Source: Quercus robur
Taxonomy: Eukaryota; Streptophyta; Magnoliopsida; Fagales; Fagaceae
Assembly: GCF_932294415.1 (NCBI RefSeq)
Contig: NC_065536.1
Span: forward strand, 45,977,854-46,041,853
Length of the DNA: 64,000 bases
Direction of reading: 5' to 3'
The notes below the pieces were generated by a model. The model was not told the DNA's origin and did no database searches. It was given only the letters and a program-made list of their open reading frames with translations. Made by a program: the position numbers and the translations under genes. Positions 23,727 to 34,860 of the stretch are shown here, piece after piece. The stretch's first letter is position 1; every line of letters begins with the position of its first letter.

Positions 23727-26205
23727 CAATTGTTAGTAAATCATAAGAAGAAAATTTTTAACACCACTTTCTTGTGACATTGTTGATCTTAAATAGGATT
23801 TTATTAATTTTAATTTTGAAAAACTTCTTTCCACGGATGCAATTGTAACAGGTATAGTTAGTAAGATTCTGAAAGCAATACATGCATTTGAAAAAGATTC
23901 TAGCCTCTTTATATAATTTAGTACATTAATTGGAGCTAGAGTTTTCATTTATTTGCAAAACTTTTTTTGAAACTTTTAGTTCTGAAAATAAATCTAAGCC
24001 ATCAATATCAAAGTAAGTTTCATGTGTGAGAAAACATTCAAGATTAAGACAATTTTTTTTTTCAAACTATCATCATCTAGTGATTTTAGTTTTTCAAAAT
24101 TAAATAAAAAACCAAAAATATTTTCATATATTTGAAATTGTTCAAACCTACTTTCAATTGAAGAAATAGCTTGATCTACTATATATAAAAAATAATTAAT
24201 TCTAAAATATTCTTCAGTGGATTGTGTTGTCTTATCATTGACATTCTCATCAAACTATTTCTTTCTACAAATTATACGTTTTTCACGAAATATAGGCTCT
24301 ATTTCCATTTTGATTGCAATTTCTTTAGATGAATTCACAGCATATGTAAATCCATCTTCTCTATATTTTTTTAAAAAAGATATAAGACCGTTTAATTGAT
24401 CTATAGCAACATCAATATGCATGTGTTTTGATTGTAAATTTTTACTAATAGAGTTAACAGCAAATAATATATAATACCAAATAGTCATACCTAACAAAAA
24501 CTCAAAACTCAAAACTTTCAATCTCATATGTTGCTAAACAATCAGCTTCACTTTTTGTTTTAGGATTTTTACTTGTTTTTACCAATTGTAACAAAGCATC
24601 TCTTATTTCTAGAGCTTGAAATTTTATTGCTTTCACACTTTCAATTCAACCTTCCCAAAGTGTTTGTGACAATGTCTTAAGAGTTAAATCTATCGCATTA
24701 TTTTGTAAAATTTTCCATTGCTTTGTGGAAGAAAAAAATAGTGTATATATACGTTGTACTACTCCAAAAAGAGATATAGCTTTAGGACAAGAATTAGCCA
24801 TATCACATAGGACAAGGTTAAGATTATGACAACCACATGGTGTGTAAAATGCTTTAGGATTTATATCAAGAATTCTTTTTTGTACCACTTGTTTTTTCCC
24901 TTTCATATTAGACCCATTATCATATTCTTGTCCACGTACATCATTAATATCAAGTTCAAGATTTTTAATTGCATTTATAATTTCATTGAAAAGACCTTTT
25001 CCAAAAGTATTATCTACCTTTAAAAATTCCACAAAATGTTCATCTATTTTTATCGTACTTATTGAAATATCCACATATCTTAGTAGGAGAGTCATTTGTT
25101 CTTGATGACTTACATCAGGAGCACAATTAAGTATAATTGAAAAGTATTTTGCTTCTTTAATCTTTTTTATAATTTTACTTTTAATTTCATTTGCTAATAA
25201 TTGTATCACTTCATTTTGTATATTATGTCCAAGATAATGATCATGGATTGCACCATGTTGAATACATCGAACATGTTCTTGCATTACTAGATCAAATTCT
25301 GCAATCATTTCAATTATACTTAAAAAATTTCCATTATTTTCTTGATAGATCTTTTCATTTTTTCCTCAAAATGCCAAATTATTTTTAGCAAGAATTTTTA
25401 CCACCGCAATTATTCTTAATAACACTTGTTTCCAATGACCTTTCTCTTTCTTAATTTGTTATTGGATGTTTTTATCAATTGTTTTATTCTTCAATAATCT
25501 TAGTTCTAAATCAATCCAAGTATTCATGTTAGTAATATGCTCATTGGTTGTTTCATGATTTTTAAGAATAGAACTAATATTTTTCCAATCCTTAGTTCCT
25601 CCATTAGCTAGTTGATTTGTATTAGATTTTGAATTAAACAGCTTGCAACAAAAACAAAATACTTTATCCAAGTCTTTCAAATACACTAACCATTTTCTAT
25701 CATGTTTCTCCCCATTTGGTAATTTTCAAATATAATGTGTAGTAGAAAAAATGTCTAGAGCTCTTATCTATAGGAAAGTTTAGATCATCAACTTTTATTG
25801 GACCACTTTCTACTAATAAATCTCTTAATTTTATATCAATAGTTTTCCATTGACTTGGATCAAAAATATTTGTAGGAATATAATTAAGTTGATCATTAAT
25901 ATTTTCACTTTCTTCTAAATTATTTTGAGCTTCATTACCAAGAATGGTTAAATTACATGTTTGAACATTATCCACCTTCATTATTACCATTTTGTTGTAT
26001 ATTTTCATCATCTTCTAACTCTTTTTGATGAATTTCTTATTCATTTATGAAACCTTCACTCAAATTTTCTGCAATATTTTTTTTTACTAGTAATAAATTT
26101 GTCCATAACTCCTTTTTGAGATTCAATTAGTTCTTCTCTTTGTCTTTTTTTATTTATTTATTTTTTCAATTTTTCATATCCAAATGGATATTTTCTAGTA
26201 GACAT
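23727..26205 (-). pseudogene. hAT-superfamily transposase relic (TTF-type zinc finger / DUF4371 / hAT dimerisation)
   Basis: From N to C on the minus strand: a start MSTRKYPFGYEKLKK near 26205; a basic region (KRQREELIESQKG); an acidic linker; a TTF-type zinc-finger piece (KVFCFCCKLFNS) at about 25640; the DUF4371 core ([21 protein letters not shown] … [15 protein letters not shown]) at 24646-25308; and the C-terminal hAT dimerisation block (ASVERSFSKLKLIKSYLRSTM) at 23733-23948. Autonomous relatives encode about 750-800 residues. Here stops and frame changes divide the sequence into at least five open pieces (breaks near 25690-25700, 25310-25460, 24530-24640 and 23950-24250), so it cannot encode an active enzyme. 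Its outer inverted repeats were not found. Confidence 0.85.
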
Positions 26206-26487
26206 TTGTAATTAAAAAATATTTATGAATAAATGAAACATAATCTAATAAAAAAAATTATAATTTAACTAGAATAATATAAATTTAATGTATAAAACAA
26301 TAGAACCTTGTTTATCAAAAGCACAATTGCAGCTTTACTTAATATGATCACTTTACACTTCAAACATGCACAGATAAATTAAAATTAATATTAATACAAA
26401 GTAAATTATTCTAAATTTATAATTTTGTTATCAATACTCTTTTTTGTCTAGGATTGTAGGTAGTAAACCTTTTTTTTTTTTTTTGAG
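26206..26487. other. AT-rich 5' flank of the hAT relic
   Basis: This presumed subterminal region of the hAT element has no recognisable right-end inverted repeat. A T-run occurs at about 26470-26483. Confidence 0.4.
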
Positions 26488-26786
26488 CAAAACGTGTAGG
26501 ACTAAACTTGATCCACTAAAACCGGCCCACTATCCATCCATACCACTAAATCTGATTTTTTTTTTTTTTTTTTTTTTTTAAACGTGTAGGACTAAGATCC
26601 GTGTTTTAAGTGGGTTCCATTCCATAGTCTTCTAGAAAATACTAAATTTGATCCACTAAAACCGGCCCACTATTCATCCATACCACTAAATTTGATTTTT
26701 TTTTTTTTTTTTATAAAAAAACGTGTAGGACTAGGATCCATGCTTTAAGTGGGTTTCATTCCATAGTCTTCTAGAAAATACTAAAA
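26488..26786. repeat. Local tandem duplication (about 140-bp unit)
   Basis: The words 'aaacgtgtaggacta', 'gtgggttccattccatagtcttctag' (variant gtgggtttcattcc) and 'ccactaaaaccggcccac' recur in order, with the first at about 26492, 26580 and 26720. Each unit ends in a long T-run. The two complete units differ at only a few bases, so the duplication is recent. No coding potential was seen. Confidence 0.75.
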
Positions 26787-27572
26787 GAAATCAAGATTTA
26801 AGAGTAAAAACAAATGAGTAAAGAGTACAACAAAAGTTAAGCCAAAAGGGGAATGAAAACCCAGCAACAAAGCCATGAAGAAAACTAGAGAAGACCAAAG
26901 AGGTAAAGAGAAGAGAAAACAAAAAAAACGAACTTGAAATGACGATCTGTGAACACACCAAGCCTATTGCCAACACCAATTAATGAGTAAGCCAACTAAA
27001 AAGAATTTTTTTTTTAGAATCAAGATAGAGAGAGTGAGTGCTTTTTTCTTCTTTCTTTTTTTCTGCCTTTTGTTACTTGTCTATTCTTTCTTTTTTATGC
27101 CTTTTGTTATCTTTTATTCTGCATTTTGGTACTTGTATATTGAGAAAATCAATATCTCTCTTTATCTCTCTCTCTACATTTCAAGTAATAAACATGGGTT
27201 TTTTTAATGAAATGCGGTACAAAGGTTTGATCTAGGGGATACTTAGATGTAGTGATTTTTTTTTTCCCCTGAGAAACCTAAAGATTTGGTGATTTGATTG
27301 AACTTCATGTCATTTCAGCTTTTTTGCATTGTGAAAAATGGTTAGAAATAACTTGTTTCTTCTCAATTTTCAATTAGAGGCTTAAATAATTTGGGCGGAC
27401 CTTACCTTTTTTTTTTTTTTTAATCTCTTCATATGAGAAAACAACATTATATAATATATTAGGACTATTGGAGACCCTCTTACAAGTGGAGGCCTTAGGG
27501 GGTGGCCTAAATGGCCCATAGGTTCAGCTGGCTTGGGCATCGATTAATATGTCCCTAACATAAAAATCTTGG

Positions 27573-27613
<41 letters not shown>

Positions 27614-27684
27614 CTCAAGCGTGTTTGAAAAAAAGATTAAAAATGAATTTTGGAACTTTTTAATGCTCCCACTCGTTTACAAGA

Positions 27685-27868
27685 AATTATATCGTCCTCA
27701 TAGTGGACTACGTCATTTGTCCACCATTCCAATAAAAGACTTACACCTATTTAAAATTGCTGAGTCAGTATTCAGTTTTTATTTAAAACTCCACAAATTT
27801 AAACAAGTTGGAGTCTTTTACTAGAATGGTGGACCACATTACTTGCCCACCATGAAGACCATATAATT
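27685..27868. mobile_element. Fold-back MITE with 57-bp arms
   Basis: The left arm 27685-27741 and the right arm 27812-27868, read in reverse, match along their length: aattatat[c/g]gtc[c/t]tcat, gtccaccatt, ta aaagact. About 70 bp of loop separates them. The whole of about 184 bp could fold into a long hairpin. A T-run at 27577-27611 lies just upstream. Superfamily is not assigned. Confidence 0.65.
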
Positions 27869-27887
27869 TATCCACGTAGCATCCACA

Positions 27888-28823
27888 ATAGTGGAGCTAA
27901 AAATTTAGCAACTTAGCTCCACCAAAAGTTACTTTATCTATTTTACTTACACATATACTGCAGCAGTAGATCTATTTTAGCGTTTAACACAATAAAATAA
28001 TATAAATATCACAATAAAATAATATATCTACTATAATAAAATAATATATTTACTACAATAAAATAATCTATCTCACTACAATAAAAACATCACAAATCGA
28101 TCCACCAACACGGCCAACCAAGAACAACCGCCCACAACCACCCAACAACAACCACTACCAACCAAAAACAACCACCCACAACCACCCAACAACAACTAGC
28201 AAGCCAAGAACAACCACCCACAACCACCGCCAAAAATCCAAATTAGCCAAAAACTACCACACAAATCACCACCAACACAGTCACACTACCACTGACCCAC
28301 AAAACTCAGCCACCATGAATCCCAGCCAAACCACCATCACGAAACCCAGAGAAATCCACGAAATCCAACCACAGCCACGAAATCCACGACGCTCTTGAGT
28401 TTGATGAAGGCAGTGCCGGTGGAGCTTGGATTGACGATGAAGCTTAGGTCGGCAATGGAGCTTGGATCGACGGTGAGATGGAGGACTGGGCAAGATGGGT
28501 CGACGGCGTGGGACGGTAACGTGGACGATGACGATGAAGATCGGCGACGATAAAGATCCAGAATAGATCAGCGAAGCAGAAAGTAGATGAGGGAGAGGGA
28601 AAAAAATGAGAAGGAAAGAGGAAGAAAGAAAAGAAGCTGGAGAGAGAGAGAGAAAAAAAAAAGAAAGAAAGAAAGAGAAAATATTTTTTTTAATAGAAGA
28701 GGAAAGAGAAATTTAATAAAATAATATATATTTTTTTAGCTCTCATGAACCGTACACATCTATTTATAGACATGCACTATAGCAATGGAGCTAAAAAAAA
28801 AATAGATTTAGCTCCACTGCTGG
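27888..28823. mobile_element. Non-autonomous TIR element (about 0.94 kb)
   Basis: The left end 'agtggagctaaaaatttagc' is mirrored at the right by 'agtggagctaaatctattttt' read in reverse. The interior has a degenerate minisatellite of 'acaaccacccaacaaca' units at about 28100-28240, a GC-richer stretch with 'gtcggcgatggag'-like words at 28380-28560, and AG-rich sequence at 28590-28690. No transposase is present. A single related end is at 20806-20905. The right end lies about 270 bp upstream of the PPR-DYW start codon. Confidence 0.55.
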
Positions 28824-29090
28824 GTACTGATTTTAGAATTTGAGAAGTTAAAATATAACAATATAACACCACAGTTAGAAGTGCTCTTACGTACGATAAC
28901 AAAACAAATTGTTTGCGAAAGTCAAAAATAGCATATTTATTTAGGGACAGGGATAGGGAGTCGTAAATCGTAATAGCACAGTTGTTGCCTGAAGAAGTTG
29001 GGCAAATATGGAAACAAGTTAGCAGCATGGCGATTTCTTCTGTGTTACGCTCTTTCCTTGGAGAATCGGGTCTCGTTAACTTGAGTACAA

Positions 29091-31385
29091 ATGTCTTCAA
29101 TCAATGCCCAGAGCTTTTTGCTGCCTCCCCATCCTTCTCCAGTAGTAGCTCAAGACAAATTCTCAGAGACAACAATCAAATCTGCAAATTTCTCTCAAAT
29201 CCCTCGATGGGTCTCTCTCAAATGCAGTCCTCCTTCGGTGAAAACCCACCAAATCCAACAAGGCCAAGTTGAAAATTTACACTTGATTTCTTTGTCGAAA
29301 CAAGGGAAGCTCAAACAAGTTCATGAATTTCTTATTCTCATGGACGAGGCAGGTGTTTCCGTTAGTCCCCACTCGTATAAAAGCATATTTGAAACATGTG
29401 CCAAGTTGGGATCTTTGTCTGATGGAAGATTGATTCACGACCGGTTGCGAAGAACAGTGCAGGACCCAATTGGCTTTCTTCAGAATTGTGTTCTGCGAAT
29501 GTATTGTGATTGTGGGAGTCTTGTGGATGCACAGAATGCGTTTGATGAAATGCTTGATAGAAATTTGGTCACGTGGGATATAATTGTATCTGCTTATGCT
29601 GAGCAGGGTGTTCTAGACAAAGCTATTGGGTTGTTCTCTGTGTCAAGAATTAAACCAAGCCATTCTATATATATTGGCATGTTAAGGTCCTTGACAGGTT
29701 TTTCCCTTTTAGAGCTTGGCAAACAGCTACATTCTCATGTGATAAGAAATGGGTTGGCTTCGAATGTTTCGGTTGACACAGCAATTGCCAACATGTATGT
29801 TAAGTGTGGGTGGTTAGAGGGTGCTGAGCTTGTTTTTAATCAGATGACTGAAAAAAATGCAGTGGTTTGGACTGGGTTGATGGTGGGTTATACTCAAGCT
29901 GGGAAGCTAGAAGCTGCTCTTGAATTGTTTACTAAGATGGTGAAGGAAGGTGTTCAATTGGACGAGTTTGTGTTCTCAATAATTCTCAAGGTGTGTGGTG
30001 GTGTGGAGGACTTGAACATGGGAAGGCAAATTCATGGTTGTAGTGTTAAGCTTGGATTGGATTCTGATGTTTCAGTAGGAACACCTCTTGTGGACTTTTA
30101 TGTCAAATGTGGGAGTTTTGAATCTGCTCGCCTTGCATTTGAGAGGATAAGTGAACCGAATGATGTTTCATGGAGTTGTGTTATTTCTGGTTATTGCCAA
30201 ATTGGTGAATTTGAAGAGTCTGTTAAGATTTTTAAATTACTAAAGAACAAAGGTGTGGTTTTAAATTCCTTCATATATACTAGCATTTTCCAAGCCTGTG
30301 CTGCACTTGCAGATTTAAATTTGGGTGCTCAAGTTCATGCTGATGCAATAAAAACAGGGTTAGTTGCCTATCTATATGGAGAGAGCGCTATGATTTCGAT
30401 GTATTCAAGATGTGGGAGATCAGACTATGCCTATCAAGCCTTTGAATCGCTAGAAAATCCTGATACTGTGGCCTGGACTGCTATAATTTGTGGTTATGCT
30501 TATCATGGAAATGCCATTGAAGCTTTAAGCCTTTTCAATAGAATGCAGGACTGTGGTGTAAGGCCAAATGCAGTTACATTTATAGGAGTTTTAACCGCTT
30601 GTAGTCATTCGGGATTGGTCACAGAGGGCAAGAAATACTTGGAATCAATGAGGGGTGAGTACGGTGTGGAGCCAACTGTCGATCATTATGACTGTATGGT
30701 CGATATATACTCTCGTGCTGGGCTACTACAGGAGGCGCTTGAATTGATAAAGTATATGCCTTTTGAACCCGATGCAATGAGTTGGAAAAGCTTATTGGGT
30801 GGGTGTTGGACCCATCGGAATCTTGAGCTTGGAAAGATTGCAGCAGAAAATCTCCTTCATCTGGACCCAAATGATACTGCCACCTATATTGTAATGTTTA
30901 ACTTGTATGCTTCACATGGGAAATGGGAAGAAGCAGCTCATTTTAGATGGATGATGGCTGAAAGGAACTTGAGAAAGGACATTAGTTACAGTTGGATTAC
31001 TGTCAAGGGTAAAATGCACCGCTTTGTAGCAGGTGATAGACACCATCCACAAACAGAACAGATATACTCAAAATTAGAGGAGTTCACTTCATCTTCTGAT
31101 AATGCTGAAAATGCCCTTCTAACTGAAGAGGATGTTTCGTGTGGATCGCCTGAACGAAAAGAACAGCTGCCTGACCACAGTGAGAGACTTGCTATAGCAT
31201 TTGGGCTCATATCCACATCAAGAAATACCCAGATTATAGTTTTCAAGAACCTCCGGGCGTGCAAAGACTGCCATGATTTTGCAAAGCGAGTGTCCATGGT
31301 AACAGGACGTGAAATTGTTGTTAGAGATACCAATAGATTCCATCACTTCAAGTTAGGCAAGTGTTCTTGCAATGATTATTGGTGA
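29091..31385 (+). CDS. RARE1: PPR protein, PLS-E-DYW class, chloroplast RNA editing factor (likely RARE1 orthologue)
   Basis: A single uninterrupted frame of 764 residues, typical of intronless PPR genes. The first 60 or so residues are Ser/Pro-rich without a repeat, fitting a plastid transit peptide. Tandem P-, L- and S-type PPR motifs follow (…NVSVDTAIANMYVKCGWLEGA…, VVWTGLMVGYTQAGKLEAALELF), then the E domain (EPDAMSWKSLLGGC). The DYW deaminase domain has the HSE active site (696-698), CKDCH zinc ligands (724-728) and the terminal CSCNDYW. The E/DYW wording (WTHRNLELGKIA, HSERLAIAFGLIS, FKNLRACKDCHDFAK) closely matches Arabidopsis At5g13270, required for C-to-U editing of plastid accD. The ATG at 29091 follows an in-frame TGA, so it is the first possible start. 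A Met at 29028 in another frame also opens a Ser-rich frame, so the exact N-terminus deserves transcript support. Confidence 0.87.
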   Translation: MSSINAQSFLLPPHPSPVVAQDKFSETTIKSANFSQIPRWVSLKCSPPSVKTHQIQQGQVENLHLISLSKQGKLKQVHEFLILMDEAGVSVSPHSYKSIFETCAKLGSLSDGRLIHDRLRRTVQDPIGFLQNCVLRMYCDCGSLVDAQNAFDEMLDRNLVTWDIIVSAYAEQGVLDKAIGLFSVSRIKPSHSIYIGMLRSLTGFSLLELGKQLHSHVIRNGLASNVSVDTAIANMYVKCGWLEGAELVFNQMTEKNAVVWTGLMVGYTQAGKLEAALELFTKMVKEGVQLDEFVFSIILKVCGGVEDLNMGRQIHGCSVKLGLDSDVSVGTPLVDFYVKCGSFESARLAFERISEPNDVSWSCVISGYCQIGEFEESVKIFKLLKNKGVVLNSFIYTSIFQACAALADLNLGAQVHADAIKTGLVAYLYGESAMISMYSRCGRSDYAYQAFESLENPDTVAWTAIICGYAYHGNAIEALSLFNRMQDCGVRPNAVTFIGVLTACSHSGLVTEGKKYLESMRGEYGVEPTVDHYDCMVDIYSRAGLLQEALELIKYMPFEPDAMSWKSLLGGCWTHRNLELGKIAAENLLHLDPNDTATYIVMFNLYASHGKWEEAAHFRWMMAERNLRKDISYSWITVKGKMHRFVAGDRHHPQTEQIYSKLEEFTSSSDNAENALLTEEDVSCGSPERKEQLPDHSERLAIAFGLISTSRNTQIIVFKNLRACKDCHDFAKRVSMVTGREIVVRDTNRFHHFKLGKCSCNDYW

Positions 31386-32740
31386 TGTGTGTAAATTGAA
31401 TTAGTTACATTTACTTGACAAATACAAAGTTGTACAATTGAAGGAATAATATCATTTACCAATTTTGCAATGAAATCCTCACACATTTATAGAATCTATT
31501 TATTTTAACTGAAGTTTTGGACACCATTGGACCAGAACCAAGTCATCAATCACATGCTTGTTAATTTTTTTTATAATGCAAAATGGTGGACATCACGTTA
31601 TGCTCTCGCACCTTTTAATTTTCGAGTTAACCCTTGGCAAGGGGGTGTAGACTGTGCACAACTAAGCAGTACAAATTATTCAATACATCAAGGACATTGT
31701 TGCATCCTCGCACATGAATGATTGACTTTATCATAGATTTATAATTAGCGGTAAATTGCTTTTTTTTTTACCCTAAATTATTACCCAAACTACACTTAAC
31801 TCCTTGAACTATTAAAATCCACAATTGACCCCTCAATTTTAAACATACATTACACTTAACCCTACCGTATGTTTTATTGTTAACTTAGGCGGCAAGGGTA
31901 CATTGAAACAGAGATATAACTTTAAGAGATCAATTTTGTGTTTTAATGGGCATAGCTAGAAATTTTTGTTTGAGGCGCCAACTTATGATACTAAATTTAT
32001 TAACTTATACGAACTTTCATAAACATGCACAAACACATACATCTATACACACATATAATTTAATATCCTTCGTTTCTCAAAAAAAAAAAAAAATTTAATA
32101 TCCTTCATAGTGAATCCTTAAAGTTTTCATTTTTAATATAAGTTACCAAATTGTCTACTAAAGTGAGTAAAAAAATTTTAATTGAACTAATAAAGCATTC
32201 AAATACATGAATGATCCAAAATTTTAATAAATACAATAACATATTTTACAATAAAAAAATGAGTGTGAGAAAAAAAATTCTCTATAACTACTAAATTAAT
32301 TGGACAATTTTTTTTAAGAGTATTATTTGACTAACTCAGATATTTTGAAAGAGTCAAGTTTATTTTTGTAGACTAATAATTAAAATGATGAATATTTATA
32401 TATAGTGTTCAAATATTATTAAAATTTTGGGAGAGTTCGTGGACCCACTCGTACATGTAGCTCCGAGAAGTTAAAATGTAGTTGGACAAGACAGAAAGTG
32501 TTGATCTGTGAACTCACTATCAGACTGCTGGCTGGGCTCAAGCGTGGGCTTTCGAAACTCTAGGCAAGTGGTGGAACTTGCATGGTAGAGACTGCTAGGC
32601 ACCTTTGGATGTGAGTGCACGCGTGACAAGTTGGGTCACCAATCAGTACGTATTTCTTGCTCCATCAAGAGGAAGCCTACACTACTACGCACACCTTCTT
32701 TTTTTCCTTTTTTTTTTTTTTTTTTTTTGCGTGCTTCTGG
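31386..32740. other. Intergenic region with degraded transposon pieces
   Basis: The stretch at about 31765-31900 ('cactta-actccttgaactatt', 'ttgacccctcaattttaaac') resembles the TIR region of MULE-like MITEs. From about 31946 ('gggcatagctagaaatttttgtttgagg') to about 32470 ('gggagagttcgtggaccc…gtagctccg') looks like a degraded hAT MITE, but no target duplication was found. A T-run at 32710-32728 precedes the hairpin. No gene was recognised. Confidence 0.4.
32072..32091 (+). mobile_element. Tail-only retroinsertion with about 15-bp target-site duplication
   Basis: The direct repeat aatttaatatccttc at 32057-32071 and 32092-32106 flanks only 'gtttctc' plus a run of A. The 'tttctc(A)n' end is the same as the 3' end of the SINE at 11698-11816, so it is probably an extreme 5' truncation of that family or its LINE partner. 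Confidence 0.65.
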
Positions 32741-32893
32741 TCACATAAAGTGGTACAATAAATGTCACAACTCGTTCATGTGGCGAGTTGTGGTTGGTGA
32801 AGGGGTGTCTTCACATGATCCACCACCACCCCTTCACCAACCACAACTTACTACATAGATAAATTGTGGCATTTGTTGTGTCACTTTATGTGA
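32741..32893. repeat. Near-perfect long hairpin (67-bp arms), MITE or small-RNA-like fold-back
   Basis: The left arm 32741-32807 and the right arm 32827-32893 read in reverse agree at about 56 of 67 positions without gaps (tcacataaagtg…, …gttgtggttggtgaaggggtg). The loop is 19 bases. Most mismatches are transitions that leave G:U pairs. A related but more diverged fold-back is at 40990-41115. The likeliest origin is a small MITE. If transcribed it would form a long dsRNA stem. Confidence 0.8.
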
Positions 32894-33183
32894 CACAAGA
32901 CTTTTATTTTTTCTTTTACTTTTTCTTTTTCTTTTTTCGTTTTGGATAAACACTACACAGACCTAAGAGTAAAACTAATGAAAAGGCATGATGGAATCAG
33001 TCGAGGCGTGACGCAATACATCACCATATTTTGGACTAAAGCAATTGCAACAAGTAACAAACATAATACTATATAATATACTATATAGTATTTTTAGTAC
33101 CATAAAGTAGAAGCAGGTAGTGGAAAGGTAAAGGTTGGGGAGCTCAAATCAAAAATCTAAATGCATGAGAATTTTCATATTTG

Positions 33184-34045
33184 ATCATCCACATCAATGA
33201 GTGTAAAGTCTTGCAAAATGTAAAAAATTCTAAATTTTATATATTTTGACCCAAAAAACACTCATATCAGTGGGTTTAAAAATGTGCATAAATGCACAAT
33301 TACTACAGTAACGGTGCATATATGCACGGTTACTATAGCACTTGTATTTATTATTTTAGTAATTTTTTCTCTCTCTTTGTCTCTGTTGCTCTCACTCTCA
33401 CCCCATTCTCCATTTTTCTTATTTGATCAACATCAAACCACTGCCGCACGAAGAACTCACCTGATCAACATCAAACCATTGCCGTCGATTAACATCAAAC
33501 CACAACCACATGAAGCCTGATCAAATTGCCGCCAATCACTCTCACATCACTCTCCATTTTTCTCATTTGATTAACATCAAACCACTGCCGCCGATCAACT
33601 CGCCTGATCAACATCAAACCACTGTCGCACGAAACCTGATCAAATTGCCACTAATCAACTCATTGATTTCTCGTTGTTTGATCTGTGGGTTTCGAGTTGG
33701 GTGGGTGATGATTTGGCTTTTGGATTGAGTGGATTTCGGCTTGAATGGGTTTTTTAATCTTGGGTTGGTTTGATCTTGAATGGTTTTCTGATCTTGGGTT
33801 GGTTTGATCTTGAATGGTTCACCGATCGAGGTAGTGATGATGATGGTGGTTGGGTCTGAGAGGGAGAGAGAGGCAATGAAGAAAATAATAAAAAATGATA
33901 AAAGAATGAATATTTTATTGAATAAATGTGTAGAATAGATAGATTGATGTGGGTGTTTTGTAAAATTGGATGTGTAAAATAGAAAAAGTGGGTTTTTTGT
34001 GCAAAATAGATGAAAAATTTGCACCCACTGATGTGGATGCTCTTA
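33184..34045. mobile_element. PIF/Harbinger-like non-autonomous element (about 0.86 kb)
   Basis: The left end 'tcatccacatcaatgagtg' and the right end in reverse 'gcatccacatcagtgggtg' are inverted repeats, followed on both sides by 'attttg-cac/ccaaaaaacac' blocks. Possible 3-bp target duplications (ttt/tta) are degraded. The interior repeats 'gatcaacatcaaaccactgccg' several times at about 33425-33640 and 'ttgatcttgaatggtt' at 33770-33820. No transposase is present. The 'catccacatcagtgg' end type is common in plant PIF-like MITEs. Confidence 0.6.
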
Positions 34046-34782
34046 TGTACACCAAGAGAGTGACCAGATCTGTTCTCCATTTTCTTCTTTTCTTTGGGGG
34101 GATGGATGGGAATCCATTATACCGACATTGGCTGAGTAATTCATTTTTAATCCAGCGGATTAGGTTAAATTATTTTATAAATAGTTATTAAACTTGGATC
34201 ACACTAGTTTAACAAATGAGTCACCAGTCGAACCGCATAGTCAAATAAAAATTTTAAAAAATAATAGAACTAGAAATTCTATAAATAATAGAAAATTAAA
34301 CTTGTCATTTTAATTCAAATTCAAGGTTTCACAAATAATAGAACTAGAAATTCTATAAAATTCTCTAAAACGGCAAAGAACATCACAATTTTTTTTTTTT
34401 TTTTGGTACTTCTTTAGGTTTTCTCTTCCTTAAATTATTATATTATCACACATTAAATAATAAAGAAGTCAAAAAAATCATATGTAATTTTGCAAAACTC
34501 ACAACCCAATTGGGTTATATAAAACCATCCTGAGTTACACAGTTCGCCAAAAAATCGCTAAATTTGACCAATTTTTATGTAAAAATGATCCAATTAAACA
34601 CCCAAACTGGTCTCGGTGTCAGATTTATAGTCTAACTGATCAAGTCGATCTAGGTTTAAAAACTATGAATATGATTTTATATGTCCCTTCAAACTGACTT
34701 GCATTTATAACTCTGGTAAGTTGTAAATTCAGTCAATTAAAGTAACATATAAGTTGTTCATTATAAGCGCTATTTTGTCAAG

Positions 34783-34860
34783 ATTCTTATAACTCATCTA
34801 ACACATCTTGATATTTTTAAATAAGAAGTCAAGGTTCAAATTCTGTTCTCAAATTAGGAA
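34783..34860 (+). mobile_element. tRNA-derived SINE head
   Basis: The segment 'attcttataactcatctaacacatcttgat' has an A-box-like core, and 'gtcaaggttcaaattctg' about 35 bases later has a clear B-box (GGTTCAAATTC). The spacing and wording match a common plant SINE family. A tail and target-site duplication were not identified. Confidence 0.5.

Noticed and set aside
28982-29272. A separate 96-residue gene overlapping the start of the PPR gene
   Set aside because: It overlaps a long intact coding frame and ends inside it. It is better treated as an alternative 5' frame (see findings).
31946-32470. Possible hAT MITE between degraded ends 'ggcatagctagaaattt' and 'gtagctccg'
   Set aside because: The ends are weak inverted repeats and no 8-bp duplication could be found. 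It is mentioned only within the intergenic description.
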